The translations under genes were made by a program, and so were the position numbers. A stretch of DNA of 64,000 nucleotides from Sphagnum magellanicum (Eukaryota; Streptophyta; Sphagnopsida; Sphagnales; Sphagnaceae): positions 930,001 to 994,000 of the forward strand of contig CM038915.1 of the NCBI GenBank assembly GCA_021904315.1, given 5' to 3'. Shown piece after piece: positions 12,612-25,083 of the stretch (position 1 is its first letter; each line of letters starts with the position of its first letter). The notes under the pieces were generated by a model. It saw only the letters and a program-made list of their open reading frames with translations, did not search any database and was not told the origin of the DNA.

Positions 12612-13460
12612 AAGGTGTGTTCTAGTGTTATAGTTACAGCCTCATAAATGTTCTGAGGAGCAAAATGCCCTGACAATATGACTATCCGTGTTCTTCAGAA
12701 GCTCAACACACAGAGGCCCTTGTTGGAGGCAAGTAGGTCTACTCCGCACTAGGCAATATGTGCTATAGAATTGTTCCCTCAGTGCCAAACTCTTCTATAC
12801 ATCATGCCACCAAATATCAACACCTCTTGATTTGGATAGGCTTATATCTCTTATGTATCTTTCCAGGATCAGTGTGCAGCGAGCTGACTTTCCAATGCCT
12901 GCTTTGATCCACTAATTGACCCCCTTCTATGAGCACAACATGGAATGGTGCTTTCTAGGTTTGCAACACAAGAGGTGCACCAACCAGCAGAATCAATTGC
13001 TTAAGTCAATGTGGTGTATAGCCTGGTATTTTTTCTAGTTGTAGGCTAGGAGAAAATTCCACCTTCTGGGACAGGTGGCAACAAAGACAGGAGAGCTGCA
13101 CCTTGTGCCATTTACAAGACACTCAGGGAACTTTGGCCACAGAAGGAAATTCCTATCTCAATGTATGAAAATATTTCTTGAGTTTTGTGTGTCTCTCACA
13201 ACCAGGAGTTCGTCTCCTATGTCTTCCAAGATATGGTGGCCTGTGGTGCTGAAGTGGTGTATCTTTGCAATTCAGTTGGCTGGTAAATGATTGTAAGGAT
13301 TCAATTTTTGTGGATTACTAGAAGAAAATCAGAACATATAAATTAAAATGTAATTGTGAATTTTGTTTTGGGGCTGATGGTGTGATGAGGTGCAGTGCAA
13401 ATTATATCAACACTCAGTTGGTCATCCATGGGTTTTTGCGGTGATCATGGATTCAACTTC
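12612..13460. other. 3' flank of SNF8
   Basis: Presumed 3' untranslated region and downstream spacer. Composition resembles the SNF8 introns rather than the AT-rich repeat DNA beyond. No second gene is recognised; the open frame at 13075-13290 has no known motif. Confidence 0.4.
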
Positions 13461-13464
13461 AAGG

Positions 13465-13590
13465 CAAAGGGACAAGCAAGGTCTAGCTATGGCAATGAAA
13501 AGTAGTTTCAAGCATTCATGTTCGAGCAAAAGGGACGAGCAAGGTCTAGCTATGGCAATGAGAAGTAGTTTCAAGAGTTAATGTTCGAGC
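13465..13590 (+). repeat. 63-bp direct tandem duplication
   Basis: Two consecutive copies (about 13465-13527 and 13528-13590) sharing AGCAAGGTCTAGCTATGGCA and AAGTAGTTTCAAG, period 63 bp. Because 63 is a multiple of three, an open frame (13390-13581) shows a 21-residue repeat, but I see no other coding support. Confidence 0.7.
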
Positions 13591-13829
13591 AAGTACAGTG
13601 TGAGGAGGCTTTGGGAGGAGAGCTAGCAAGAGGTAATAAGCATATAATATGCAATGTAAAATATGTGTACATTTTCAAAGCATTATAAGGAGGGAAAAGG
13701 TATTAACAAGGTAGATTATGAGAATAAAGCTGAGGTTATTTGAGTTGGAAACTTAATCAGTAATGAAATACAAGAACAAGAACAAGAGATTATGAACTTC
13801 AACGTAGTTCATTCCACATTATGTGTAGG

Positions 13830-14110
13830 GTAAGCATTACCGAAATAAGGACCCCTGTGAGGCAGAGCTGAGGCAGGCCTGATTCTAATAATGCCCATGG
13901 CTGAGGGCATTACATGGTGTAAACAGCGATGGTTTTTATTTTCTAATTCCCCTGATACCTGGTGGGTATCTGGCAGATACCCATTGGGTATCACAGGAAA
14001 AAAAATAAAAAACTATGTAGGGCATTTTGGAAAATGGAATGCCCACAGGTGCAAGCATTCCATTTTCCAAAATGCACTACGGATTCTTGTGCTTGATAAG
14101 TGTTCCAACA
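13830..14110. mobile_element. Foldback (hairpin) element, MITE-like
   Basis: It contains a perfect 21-bp inverted repeat, 14022-14042 and 14055-14075, with a 12-base loop (arm GCATTTTGGAAAATGGAATG plus C). A second imperfect hairpin lies just upstream, near 13952-13994 (TGATACCTGGTGGGTATCT against AGATACCCATTGGGTATCA). The double-hairpin plan resembles the element at 24177-24350. No clear target duplication was found. Confidence 0.5.
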
Positions 14111-17100
14111 ATGTACTATGAAAGCTTGTTGGAGGTTTTTACATGTAGGTAGTGCATTTATGTATCACATGTCAATGTAATTAAATCCAAACAATGTGCA
14201 AGTAAAAGTTGATTGAAAAAAACTAATGAATAAAAAAATTGATGTGCAATTTAATCTAAACTTCAATTTGATTTAAAGTTGACCATGTTTTTCAACCTTG
14301 TGACTAAGAGCATCTCCAGCAGTGCTCAGCATACAACCCTGCACAAATATTTTTCACATGTAAGTTTAGTTATTTAATTCTTTGCAACCCCACCCGTAAA
14401 ACTGAAACTGGGATAGCAAATAGGTGCGGAACTACTAATAGCTAACTACCTGGGCCAATCATTATTAGAGGTCAATCAGAAACACTGAGCAGCAATCAGA
14501 TCATATTTATTACACTCTTTCGTGCAGGTACCAGCCACTGCAGACTTTGCACTTATGCTGAACCAAAACAATTTTTCTGAGCTAAACCGGCATATTTTTG
14601 ACTTTTTTTCATCCAATTTTACTGTGCAGATACATACGAAGCACCGCTGGAGATGCTCTAAGAAGATAACAAATGGTGAAATGTGACCCAATTGTTCTTT
14701 CATGTGATAAATCCAGACTACATGCAACTAAAACATGATTGTTTTCCTTTTTTTATTGTACGATTAGGACTGAACTACATGTAATTGAAAAGTGGTACAA
14801 AAATTAGAAATTCAATGCACGATTTGATTTGATTAAAAATTATTATGTTTAGCTAAATCCAAAATGCTTGTGACTATAAGAATGCATAACTTAATAAAAT
14901 TTGTGACCAAATCCAAACTCCACACGATTAAGGTGACCAAAGAAATTATTTTTCAATAAAGATATTGTACATCAAGGCTATCATATGGAGGGCAATTTGG
15001 TGTCTTGAGGATAGATTTGGGTCAAGACCATCTTTCAAATATTTTTGGCCTAATTCTTGGAGTTTTCAAAGGCATTTATTAGTAAGTTTTTTCAATTTGT
15101 AGTATTTGAAACAAAGGGGTATGAAACACATATGATGCATTTGTTACATGTTGGTACACACATGTATGCTAGTAATATTATTCCCCATGGTTAATTTTGC
15201 ACACCCATGGTTTTAAGTAACTTAAGTGTTCTAGTATTAAAGGTCAAGAAGAACATAAATGTTACATGGGCAAAAAATCATATGGAATGCCTTCAATTCG
15301 ATTGAAATCATTTTTTAACTTTTCAAAACCTTTGTTGCTCACACATTTTCATCATCTTTTTTTCTTCTTAAACTATATCAATATGTTCATAATAAATGTA
15401 ATGAACATCGCTTTCACATAATAAATGGAGTTCATTCATGTGGATGCTCATCCATAAATCATATTTCATTTTTTAAATCATTTCAAATTAATTTTAAATT
15501 AACTCAATTCATTTCTAATTAATTCATAGTTCGCTTCTAATCTATTTTGAGTTCATTTTTAATTAATTATAAATGACTCACAATTGATTCACAATTAATT
15601 CTTAATTCATTTATGGTTAGGAAGAATTTTAAGAAGTTTCCCTAGTCGATGAACATGTGGGAAACCTTCATGAAACCTTCTTTGACTTAGATCTCTAAAG
15701 GGGATCCCCTATTACCTTTAGTTTGTTCAACATTAATTTGAAATATGATTTTTTTCCATAGTCTTATTTTGTTATTTTTGTGTTTTTATTTTTATTTTTA
15801 TTGTAATAAAGATATGTTTATACTTTGGTCTTGCACATTTTATGTTTTTGACTTTAACCTTTATGTTTTGTCTTGATTCATTTATTTCATGTTTTGGATT
15901 TAGATTTAAACATATCATTTTGTCATCTATCTTTGTAATTTTCATGTCCATGACAATAAATGACCATGGCAAAAAAAACATTAACTTAAAGTCTTATGAT
16001 GGTAAAAAAAACATCATCATAAAGTAGTGACAATTATAGAAGAGGCAGCATCATGAAGTACAAAAACAAAAAAAACATTCAAAAATAAATCAAATGAAAT
16101 CAACCTTGATTGGAAAAATCAACAGAATGCATGCTTACACGCCTTACATTACACTTTCACCTACCTTGCACTCCATTGGGTTTTTCTTGGTCAACATGGT
16201 TCATGGTAAGCACCTTGCTTAAGTAATGGCTAGATCAAATGTAAAACTACCTTCTCCAATTCTTTCATCCTTTGTCTTTTTACAATAAAGGTTACATTGG
16301 TACTCTTCAATTCATATTTCATCATTTCAACAACAAAAGGTTTTTCCATGATTTTCTATTCACCTCCCTCCCTAACTAATTGCATCCTACTCCACCAATC
16401 CTTGTTCATAATCCCCCTACATTAAACAAACCTTAACTTTCCGATCTCCATAATTCTTTCTTTTCACAACAAATTGTATAACAAGATAATTCATTTGATG
16501 TTCATGGACAATCTCTAAACACTTTGAGGTTCTGCAACAAAAGATGCAATAGGAAAGCAATGATGAAAGGAACATAAGGGTAACCTTAAACCTAAAACTA
16601 TATATTTTTTTTAATATTTGGAAAGAATATAAATATTTTGTCATACTTCATGCATACCTTGGTTTGATCATTGTTGTGAGAAATCTTGTCAATATTCACA
16701 CTTGTTGCCACAACCTTTTTCATATATAACTTTTTTTGTTTCACTTTTGTTTGTCATCACATCCTTTGCAACCTATTGCAAAACAAGTCATGACTCAACT
16801 TTCACAATTCTTCTTTCCCAAATGTTGTTTATTGTGACAGAGGAAAAATATAATCATCATTAATTTGTTGTTAAATCTTGAGACATTCGCAATTTGAACA
16901 TTTGACTTGCCCAATCAACTTATAATCTTTCATGTCAACTTATCTTGTCAACTTGTTTGTTTTACCTACTAACTTACTAAATATTAAACATAAAAAATCT
17001 AATAAATAAGAAAACTTATTATCATAAATATTAAATATTTATGATAATAATAATAACTACTAATGTTAATAGTACTATATTTTATCTTGTTGGATATTAA

Positions 17101-17940
17101 GTATAATTATTTAACTAAAAATGTAAAATAATATTACTAATATTCATTAAATATTTAATTATAACTCAACTCGTTATTTATAGTTAATTATATAATGGAT
17201 GGTAGTGATAATATAAAACAATACATAATTATATTTCTAAATAAATATTCAACTTACGATATCTTGCCAAACATTAATTGTAAATATGATAGTTAATATT
17301 GCGCATAATAATAATAATAAATATTTACATACATTAATACGTAAAAATCTATTGCATGTAATCAATTAAAATATTGATATAAATTAATTTTAATATGAAT
17401 CGTATTTATAATTGAAAATTAATTATATGAAATCATTTTAATTATAAAACATAATTTTCTTAGTGAATAATGGTTTTATAATTTATAGATAATAATAATA
17501 TATACCTATGTTATACTAATTTAGGTGAGATATAGTCACACATGTGTGTGTGTGTGTGTGTGTGTGTTAATAGCTAATAGGTAGGTACCTACTAGCTAAA
17601 ATAAATGTTAACCTTAATGGGTACCTACCTAATTAATAGCTATATACTTATTACATATTAAGGATTTAGTTACCTAGTATGGTACCTAATATAGGTATGA
17701 CCTACTACTACAAATAGTCCCTAAGATAATCAACGTCAATTATATAATTATTACTTGATGAGTATAGAAAGTCCATTTGAGAAGGCCAATCCTCCATAAA
17801 GGTCTAGGGTTGAAATGTTGTCTTTTCATCTACTTGCCCACTTGGAAAACATTTTCACATTTGAATTCAACCATAAGTGTCCTTGGATTATGTAAGTAGG
17901 TGACAATTAAATAACTATCATGACATGGAATTTATAATTT
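14110..17940. other. AT-rich intergenic DNA
   Basis: No gene, RNA or intact element is recognised. It includes a stretch rich in AATTAATTC-type words at 15470-15620 and a very AT-rich block at about 16960-17520. Open frames are short and without known motifs. Confidence 0.45.
17543..17567. repeat. (TG)n microsatellite
   Basis: About 12-13 uninterrupted TG units in AT-rich DNA. Confidence 0.95.
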
Positions 17941-17943
17941 TGC

Positions 17944-18860
17944 ATGGAATTATGTGATGTTCTTGAAAGGTTGGGTTTTGTTTCAATTTGTTGGTTTCAA
18001 CCTTGTGGACATAATGGAATATGTAGCAATTGTGCACGTGATGTCTCGTTGTGCCCTATCCACCACAACTTCATATCTTGTCTGAAAAGCACCCCAATTC
18101 AAGTTACAACTCATCTAAAACCAATGGGCCTTGCCCATGCATTCAACTCGGCAATCATTCCACATGTGGAACAAAAGAAGATAAGCAAATAAGTGCCTAT
18201 TGTACATACTACAATTGCAAATGCGGGGATGGAGATATGTGGCTCCAAAAAACCAAATTTCAACTTTGAGAATGAGACCTCTAGTGAAGAGGAGTTCAAT
18301 TTGTTGGATGTAATAAACACCCCTCATGAAAGCTTGCCAAAAAGTGCATCACATATGGCATCCAATAGTCAAGCTTATACCACTGTTAGTACAAAGTAGT
18401 GGGACTATGTCACTTAGTGAGGAGGCCTTTGAATCTACCAACAAAGAATGCAACATTGAGCCACTTTCCTCTAAGGTTGATCTTCCTCAAGTTGAATTGG
18501 TGGAACAACCATCAAGCTGCATACACCAAGGTGAGGTGCTAGAAGAACCCAATGTTGTAGGTCAAGTAGAAATTAAGCACCTTGATGCTCATGATGGACC
18601 AATTTGAACAACTTCAAAATGACCAAATGTTGCCAAATTATAGTGGCAAAATAGCAATAGACATTTCTAAAATTGAAGAAAATCCAAGCCAATTTAAGAA
18701 AAAATCTACAATAATTCTTAACAATTTCCCTAAGAGAGTAACAACGACAAAAGGTTCAATTAAGGATGTTACACAATATTTGGCAATTCAAGGTCGTCCC
18801 AAAAGGATCAAACAAAAGGAAGGAAGTTATGAAATTATTAGTTGGGAGTCCTTCTGAGTT
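17944..18860 (+). pseudogene. Unidentified degraded coding-like region
   Basis: For about 900 bp one strand shows a succession of overlapping open frames in all three phases, with acidic and polar composition (for example SSEEEFNLLDV near 18270-18302 and the basic tract QGRPKRIKQKEGSYE near 18789-18833). The first frame has PCGHNGICSNCARDVSLCP, whose Cys/His spacing recalls the second half of a RING finger, but the first half is not visible. The pattern fits a decayed gene or transposon protein, or several small exons. I cannot name a family. Confidence 0.3.
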
Positions 18861-20640
18861 TGGAGGTAACCTAATTTCTCTGGGTACAAACAAAAAAACA
18901 TAACACTAAAAACAGAAATGAAAGTCAAGGTATGTGATCTTACATTGCTTCATGTGAATGTCCATGTGTGCCACTTTTTTGTAATCGTACCAAGTTTCTT
19001 TACCTCAACATATAGTACCTTTGTGCAACTAAGTTGATGCATATATTATTTTGATCTTCTAGTAATGTTAAAATCCAATATGTTCATTTTTTTTACATGT
19101 GGTTATGTGTAGTGTTCTTGATTGGACATGGATGGTCCAACTATTTTCAAGCAACTTGTAAAGGTGCATTGCAAACTGTGTCCAAATGGGCTTCCAACAA
19201 ACCTAAGCTTTTATTTTTGTAGTTGGATAGTCAGAAGTGCTTTTAGTTTTTTCCAAGGTGGTTCACATTTGGCTAAAGCTTTGGGGGATTGTAGTCAAAC
19301 TTCTAACAATGGGACTCACATTTGCACCTAGCCTACTAATCCTTGCAATTTATAACCAAGGTCCATTCATTTGTGGGGGATTTTGCAAATAAAATTTCCC
19401 TATTACTATCTGGTTTATGAGGACCTTAGCCCTATATAAAGGGGCGGTTTGGATAATAGGCATTAGGTTAGGATGGGATTATGTTGCTTGGTTTCTATGA
19501 ATTGACAACAAAGGTTGTAGGTGTTGATAGTATAATAATGCATGATAAATGTGATGAATTTTATTTTAATTATTGTTTACATCCTAGTTACTATAGATAA
19601 ATTATGGTAAGTTACCTTAGAACCCCCAATGTGAACAAGTTTCCAAATGTTTCATGTTTGGTGATTTGAAATTCCAAAGCACAATGTGCTTTGTTTGCTT
19701 TACATTTATTTTATGTTATGGAATTTTCATTTGCACATGGTTTTTTGGGTTTTGATCTTTATTTTGTGTTTTGAATTTGGATTCCTACTCAATTGTAGAT
19801 GAGTTTATTTTGGTTTGGATGGTAGGCATTAAATTAGGATTCTATTATGTTGTTTGTTTGTGTGTGTTATCAATGAGGGTTGTAAGCATCAACATAGGAA
19901 TGCATGATAACCCTACCATCCTCCAATATCTACCTTCCAAAGAGTTCCATATCTAGAGAGTTAACTTTATGTATATCACAACTAAGTAAAATCAAATCAA
20001 ATTAGAACTATAGTATTTTACATCAAACTATACTAAACTATTATGATACTAATTGGAAAGTAGGGCAAAATAAAAAAAAATAAACAATAAAAAAAAATGC
20101 CACCACATAATACTCACACCTTCTATAATTTTTACATACTCCGAGGTCATATAACATTTTCCCTTATATTCTTCCAAAATTCCATACAATACTCGCATAA
20201 TCAAAAGAATGAAAAGCCTTCTCCTCCTTCACCCCTTATCCCCATGGACCACACAAAGCCCACATTACTCCTTAAAAAATAAGCCTTTATCTTATATTTT
20301 CGTTAGAAATCCCCTAGATGATAGGTCAACAAATATTAATCACCCATTCTTATAGGCTATCTAACCCATTTGTTTCACCCCCCAAGTTAAACTAAAAGAT
20401 AGTACATTTTCCTTGCCACTAGTATCTAACTAGTTATTAGGAGGCCTATATGGCTAACTTGGCTAAAACAATTTCTACCCCTAACATATAATTCTATCAA
20501 GATTAATGTAGCAAGTGTCGTAACCCTAACCTTGGGCTCGTGATCAAGTCAAGGGCTTATAAGAGGGTGAGACAAGAGGGAGACCCGAGAGGCACATTTT
20601 ATACTCCCAAGAGTGCAGGAGAGTGTGAGAGAATGAACCC
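18861..20640. other. Intergenic DNA with a ~110-bp direct repeat
   Basis: Two related stretches in the same orientation, about 19445-19560 and 19805-19915, share GGTTTGGAT, TAGGCATTA, TTAGGAT, ATTATGTTG and ATGCATGATAA in the same order, about 360 bp apart. No gene is recognised. Confidence 0.4.
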
Positions 20641-21440
20641 TCACACTCCCAAGGCAACTCCCACTTGGGGAGTTGGAGTCCCGAAGGACTTTTGAATTTT
20701 TAAGGAACGATTGCAGGGGTCAAAATTCATCAATTTGAAGAGTTTTTTATATCATTAGAAAGCTATTGAAACTTAAATGTCTAAAATGGGCTCGCATCAC
20801 CAATTTGGACATCTAAAACACAAGTTATGGCCAAAAGAAAGGCCGGGAATCAAATTGGCAGTTTGACTTCTAACCACTAATAGTTGAGAATCGACCATAT
20901 TTCCTTGCATGCAGGTGGTTTGCAACATACTATTGGAAAGCTCTCAACGAGGGCTAGAACTTTGCTTCAGACATCATTGTGATCGGAGGTTTGCACACAA
21001 AGTTATGGGGATCCAAAGTCGCGGAAGTTTCGATTTTGGCAATTTCGGGACTCCCATTTGGAAGTTCCGAGACAAAAAGCCATTTGGATGTGGGCCTTGT
21101 GGAGAGGCACAAAGTATATTATAAGGGGGAAGGTGGTGACTTCCCCCAAGTTCAGGCCGTGGTGAATCTTACGAATCTGAGTTTGCCCATGGCTCGTCCT
21201 AGCACCAAAAGTGCTTCAACTATGCATTAACCAACTTGTTGTTTGGTTTGTGCAGATCCGAGTGAGTGATTAAGTGCTTGTCATTCTTTTTAGTCCCACA
21301 CCAGAGCTTTAGCACGCCCCTCTACCCCCCAAAGTGCTGCGAGCTAAGGAACATGTCTTGATTCCTTGCTTTCCCACTATCTTTAATCTGGATTCACATT
21401 TGAGTCCATTAAAGAGCATAGGGGTGCGTCAACAAGTCTG
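20640..21440 (+). repeat. Dispersed ~800-bp repeat, copy 1
   Basis: Collinear with 34375-35180 across its whole length, with many shared blocks such as GGCAGTTTGACT/GGTAGTTTGACT, GGGGGAAGGTGGTG, TGACTTCCCCC/TGGCTTCCCCC, AACCAACTTGTTG and the CCGGAGCTTT/CCAGAGCTTT end. Identity is perhaps 70% by eye. It ends near a C-rich CACGCCCCTCTACCCCCC stretch. It has no coding potential and may be an LTR or the untranslated leader of a retroelement. Confidence 0.7.
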
Positions 21441-23600
21441 AACAAGACTATGTAATTGCTTCGATTGTGAACAAGACCCTAGCGACCAAGCCCAATTGTG
21501 AAAAAAAAATTAAATTAATTATATTTATAAAAAATATTGAATACTCAATATTTTCCACAACATTATGAAATCACCACAATGCACCCTACACATTAAAGGT
21601 TTTCAAATACCAAGAACATGATGAAAGATATGATGATTTGGGAGATTTCATCATGACAAAACAACACAAAACAAATTACCTTCTTTAATAGATAAATGTA
21701 ATGTGGGGTAGAGTTTGGCAAGTATTAAATAGATGCAATGAATTCAATGTGACTTTAATCAAGTTCAATGTTGTTAAAGCAAAGGTTTAAAATGTTGAAA
21801 ATTTTGAAAAATGGATGAACCCCATGTAAGGTGAGAAAAAAAGAATTTGGAAAAGTCATGAAACATGGACAATGAATCAAAGTGGAATTAGTTGGGATTC
21901 ATTTAATGTTTTCACTTACATCAATATCCCCAATTTCATGCACTATCCAACTTCTTCAACTATCTTGAATTCAAATCCTTAAGTCTTGCCATTTCAAACT
22001 TCCCCAAGTTCATCACTATCCAATTTTATCAACTTCCTGGTTAACTCTTAAGCATTAAACAAGCCCAACATGGGCTTAAATCTCATCGTCCTTATGTGTA
22101 GGGGTTTTCTTGAATTCAATGTTTCAAAACTTCTTCAAGTATATCCATTATCTCACTTGGGCTTTAAGTTGTTGCATGCACACTACTAATGACAATGAAT
22201 TAATTCAATTGATGAAAATAAAACTAATTTTATGAAAAATAAGTTCCCTTCAAACGAAAATATTGAATTGCATGCATGTTGAATTGGATTCAAATTCCTA
22301 AATTGAATTCAACTACATTATTTGGAATTGGATCAAATTGAGTTGAATTTCAATTCAACTAAATTTAATTCAATAATTCGATTAAGATTCAATTCAATTC
22401 AAATTCAGCTGAAAACAAAATGGTGGAGAATGTATTGAAAATATATTCATGAATACGGTGTTGGAAGATTTTTTTTTTAAAAAGACACAAATCCAAAAAG
22501 ACACATTTCCATAACTCTTTACTAGCAAGGGGCTAAACGTATTTTGAGTTAAAATTTGGCAATATGAAATACTATGAAACCCTATAATCATTCTACCCAA
22601 CCAAGCTTTAATGAATCATTGTTAGTAAATTTTCCTCAATTTTTACCAATGTCTCATATATCGTATTTTTGGGGGCAATTTGTTTTCCAAAATGTAACAT
22701 TTTATCAAATATTCTTTTTTTCAAAAACAAATTTGAACAAAATCTGAAAAAATGCCATTGTTCAAGCAAGTAACCAAGATATAAAAGGATTTTAATAAAT
22801 TTCTATTTCCATAACTGGTCTATAGCTGAACATGGCTAAATCTCCTCATGGATGATTGATAGTGTGGCAACATCACAAAATTGAATAAAGCTCTCAAAGT
22901 TCATCCCTTCTCTCAATTGCTCGAGTTCATTCAAATTTCCATCTTTCTTCACTTTTTCAACAAATTTCATTTTCATCCATTATCAAACCTTTCCAAGAAA
23001 TTTTGAAAACCCTAATTTCAGTACATAACCCAGATGTGTTGATATTATTTTCATCTAACCTCAATGCCGACATCTGAGCCATTGATCAGAACATATGACA
23101 GAATGGACCATACAAGATTGTAATCTGCACATTCAGTCCATTCCGGTTCTTGATAGAACTGGAAAATCACCAACCTTGATAGGTGGCAATATTCGGGGTT
23201 TTTTTTCAAAATAATTTTATGTAGCTGAAGTGGCAATCATCCATCAGACAGTTTAGCCAGATTTGGCAATAAGAAAATATGAAAGTAAAAAATTTTCTAG
23301 CATCCTTCTATATTTTTGTCTACGTGACTGCAACTTAGGATAAATAGAATCCAGCAAACTTTCTTTTTCTAAGATTTTTTTGGAATTTGGACAATAAAAA
23401 ACTCAATAAACACTAAATTTTTTCAAACTTGAAAATATATATTATTGCAATTTGACAGACTTTCGCACCCAAATAATAATAATAATAAATTAATTAATTA
23501 AAATTTTTATTTTAAGTATTACAAATAAAATTTAAAATTAAATAAATTTATATTAAAAGTTTAATTTTTAATTTTTTAAATAATAAATTAAATAAATTTA
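21441..23600. other. AT-rich repeat-derived DNA
   Basis: No gene is recognised. 21545-21720 resembles 42720-42900 (GGGAGATTTCATCATGACAAAACA against GGGAGATCTCAATATGACAAAAC, compared in pieces). 22195-22410 is dense in GAATTGAATTC-type words. 23219-23340 belongs to another dispersed repeat. Confidence 0.4.
23219..23340 (+). repeat. Short dispersed repeat (GTAGCYRAAGTG family)
   Basis: Contains GTAGCTGAAGTGGCAATCAT, then CATCAGACAG, TTTAGCCAGATTTGGC and AGCATCCTTCTATATTTTTG. Related stretches lie at 31465-31555, 43259-43320 and 54804-54915 with the same order of words. Confidence 0.6.
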
Positions 23601-24176
23601 TAAAAAAAACTGACCTGGGTGGCATGAGAAAATGATTCTGCCACAAACAGCTGTTAGATCTTATTCTTCCTTTTGATCAACTAAATTCTCATGCGGAATC
23701 GGCCACTCAGAATGGGTGCCGATTCTGTGTACCTAATCTGCAAAACAGGTGCTGATTCCGTACACCAAGTCGGCAAGCCTTGCCAATTTTGTAAGAACTA
23801 ACAGCTGTTAAAGTCACGGAGGTGGCAGGGTTTGGCAGATTCTGGCTCCTAGCTCCGGCAATGACCACTTCCGTTCCCCCCCCCTGGGGTCCCCCAAAAT
23901 GTACTTACGTAAATTGTTCCGAATGTGGCGGCAACAACGGATTCTTGCCAGACTTTGGGGGGGGGGGCGGCGGTGGGGGTTTAATTTTCAAATTTAAAAA
24001 AAAAATTTGGAAAACCTGTCCTTGACTGGAAAACCAGTACTATTTGAATTTCTGAGAAGGCAAAATGATTGGTTTCTGGGTTCCTGAAAGAAGTGCCTGC
24101 CCGAGGTGGAGCCGAGCCGAGCCGAGTGGTGCTTATTTCGGGAATGGCCCCCCACACTTCCAAGGGCATTACCCTG

Positions 24177-24350
24177 CATAAAGCACCAGCAGAATTTATT
24201 TATTTATTTTCCCTGTAATACCCGCTGGGGATCAAGGGAAAAGTGGGGCATTCCAATTTGTGGAATGCTCCACCGTTTGTAGACGACAGATTCTGCTACA
24301 TAATGTGCCCTCTAAATACACTGAAAAAATTCTGCCACCGGTGCTTTATG
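24177..24350. mobile_element. MITE with nested inverted repeats
   Basis: The outer arms 24177-24198 (CATAAAGCACCAGCAGAATT) and 24327-24350 (reverse complement AAATTCTGCCACCGGTGCTT TATG read 5'-3') pair almost fully. An inner hairpin, 24243-24255 with 24261-24273 (GTGGGGCATTCCA / TGGAATGCTCCAC), forms the centre. Total 174 bp, no coding capacity. Confidence 0.65.
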
Positions 24351-24419
24351 AGGGGAAGTTTGTACAGTGGTTTTTTTTTTTTTGGGGTAACCCTAGAAAA
24401 AATTGGAAAATTAATGAAG

Positions 24420-24885
24420 GGAATGTTGCAATGTAAGTCTGAAGGGGAACATCATTTTTTGTCCAAAAGAAGCCTTCTTTTTGTTTAAAAAAATCAAATT
24501 TAGGGACCAAGTGTTGTAATTAAAGTCCCAAGGGAAAATTCATTTGGGTTTTATAAAAAGCCAAAACTTTTGAAAAATCAAATCAAATTTAGGAAGAAGT
24601 GTTGTAATTAAAGTCCCAAGGGAAACTTCATTTGGGTTTACAAAAACCCAATTTTTTTGAAAAATAAAATGTAGGCATGATGGAGTGGTGTAATGTAACA
24701 CTCAAGGGGAAATTCATTTAGACCTTAAAAAACACCCCAAAAAAAGATGGAAAATACAATTTGAGATTGTTGTATTGAATGCCTTGTAGGGAACTTCATT
24801 TAGGGTATAAGAAAAATGCACAAAAAAGTGGCAAAAACAAACATAGCACACAAGTGTTGTAATGCAAGTCTCAAGGTAAATAATA
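24420..24885 (+). repeat. Tandem array, about six ~86-bp units
   Basis: The word group GTTGTAAT..AAGTC..AAGGGGAA..TTCATTT recurs near 24425, 24513, 24601, 24687, 24768 and 24854, spacing 81-88 bp. Units have diverged; the pair at 24513 and 24601 is nearly identical. Confidence 0.75.
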
Positions 24886-25083
24886 ATAATAATAATTTGT
24901 TGTACATAATCTGCCAGGCCACTCCAGACCACAATGTACTGCAAATTCTGCCACCCTTTCTGCCACCCTTCTCTGCCCTCCTCCCACACAGTCCAAGAAA
25001 GGATTTTCCACTACCCCCCTTCTGTCACCTTTGCTTTGCTGTATTCTATACCAGAGGCGAGGAGTGCCAAACCAGTGCCAAAC

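Noticed and set aside
19122-19331. Possible BED zinc finger (VHCKLCPNG..GGSHLAKAL)
   Set aside because: Cys pair and HL spacing only partly fit; no transposase follows, so too weak to call.
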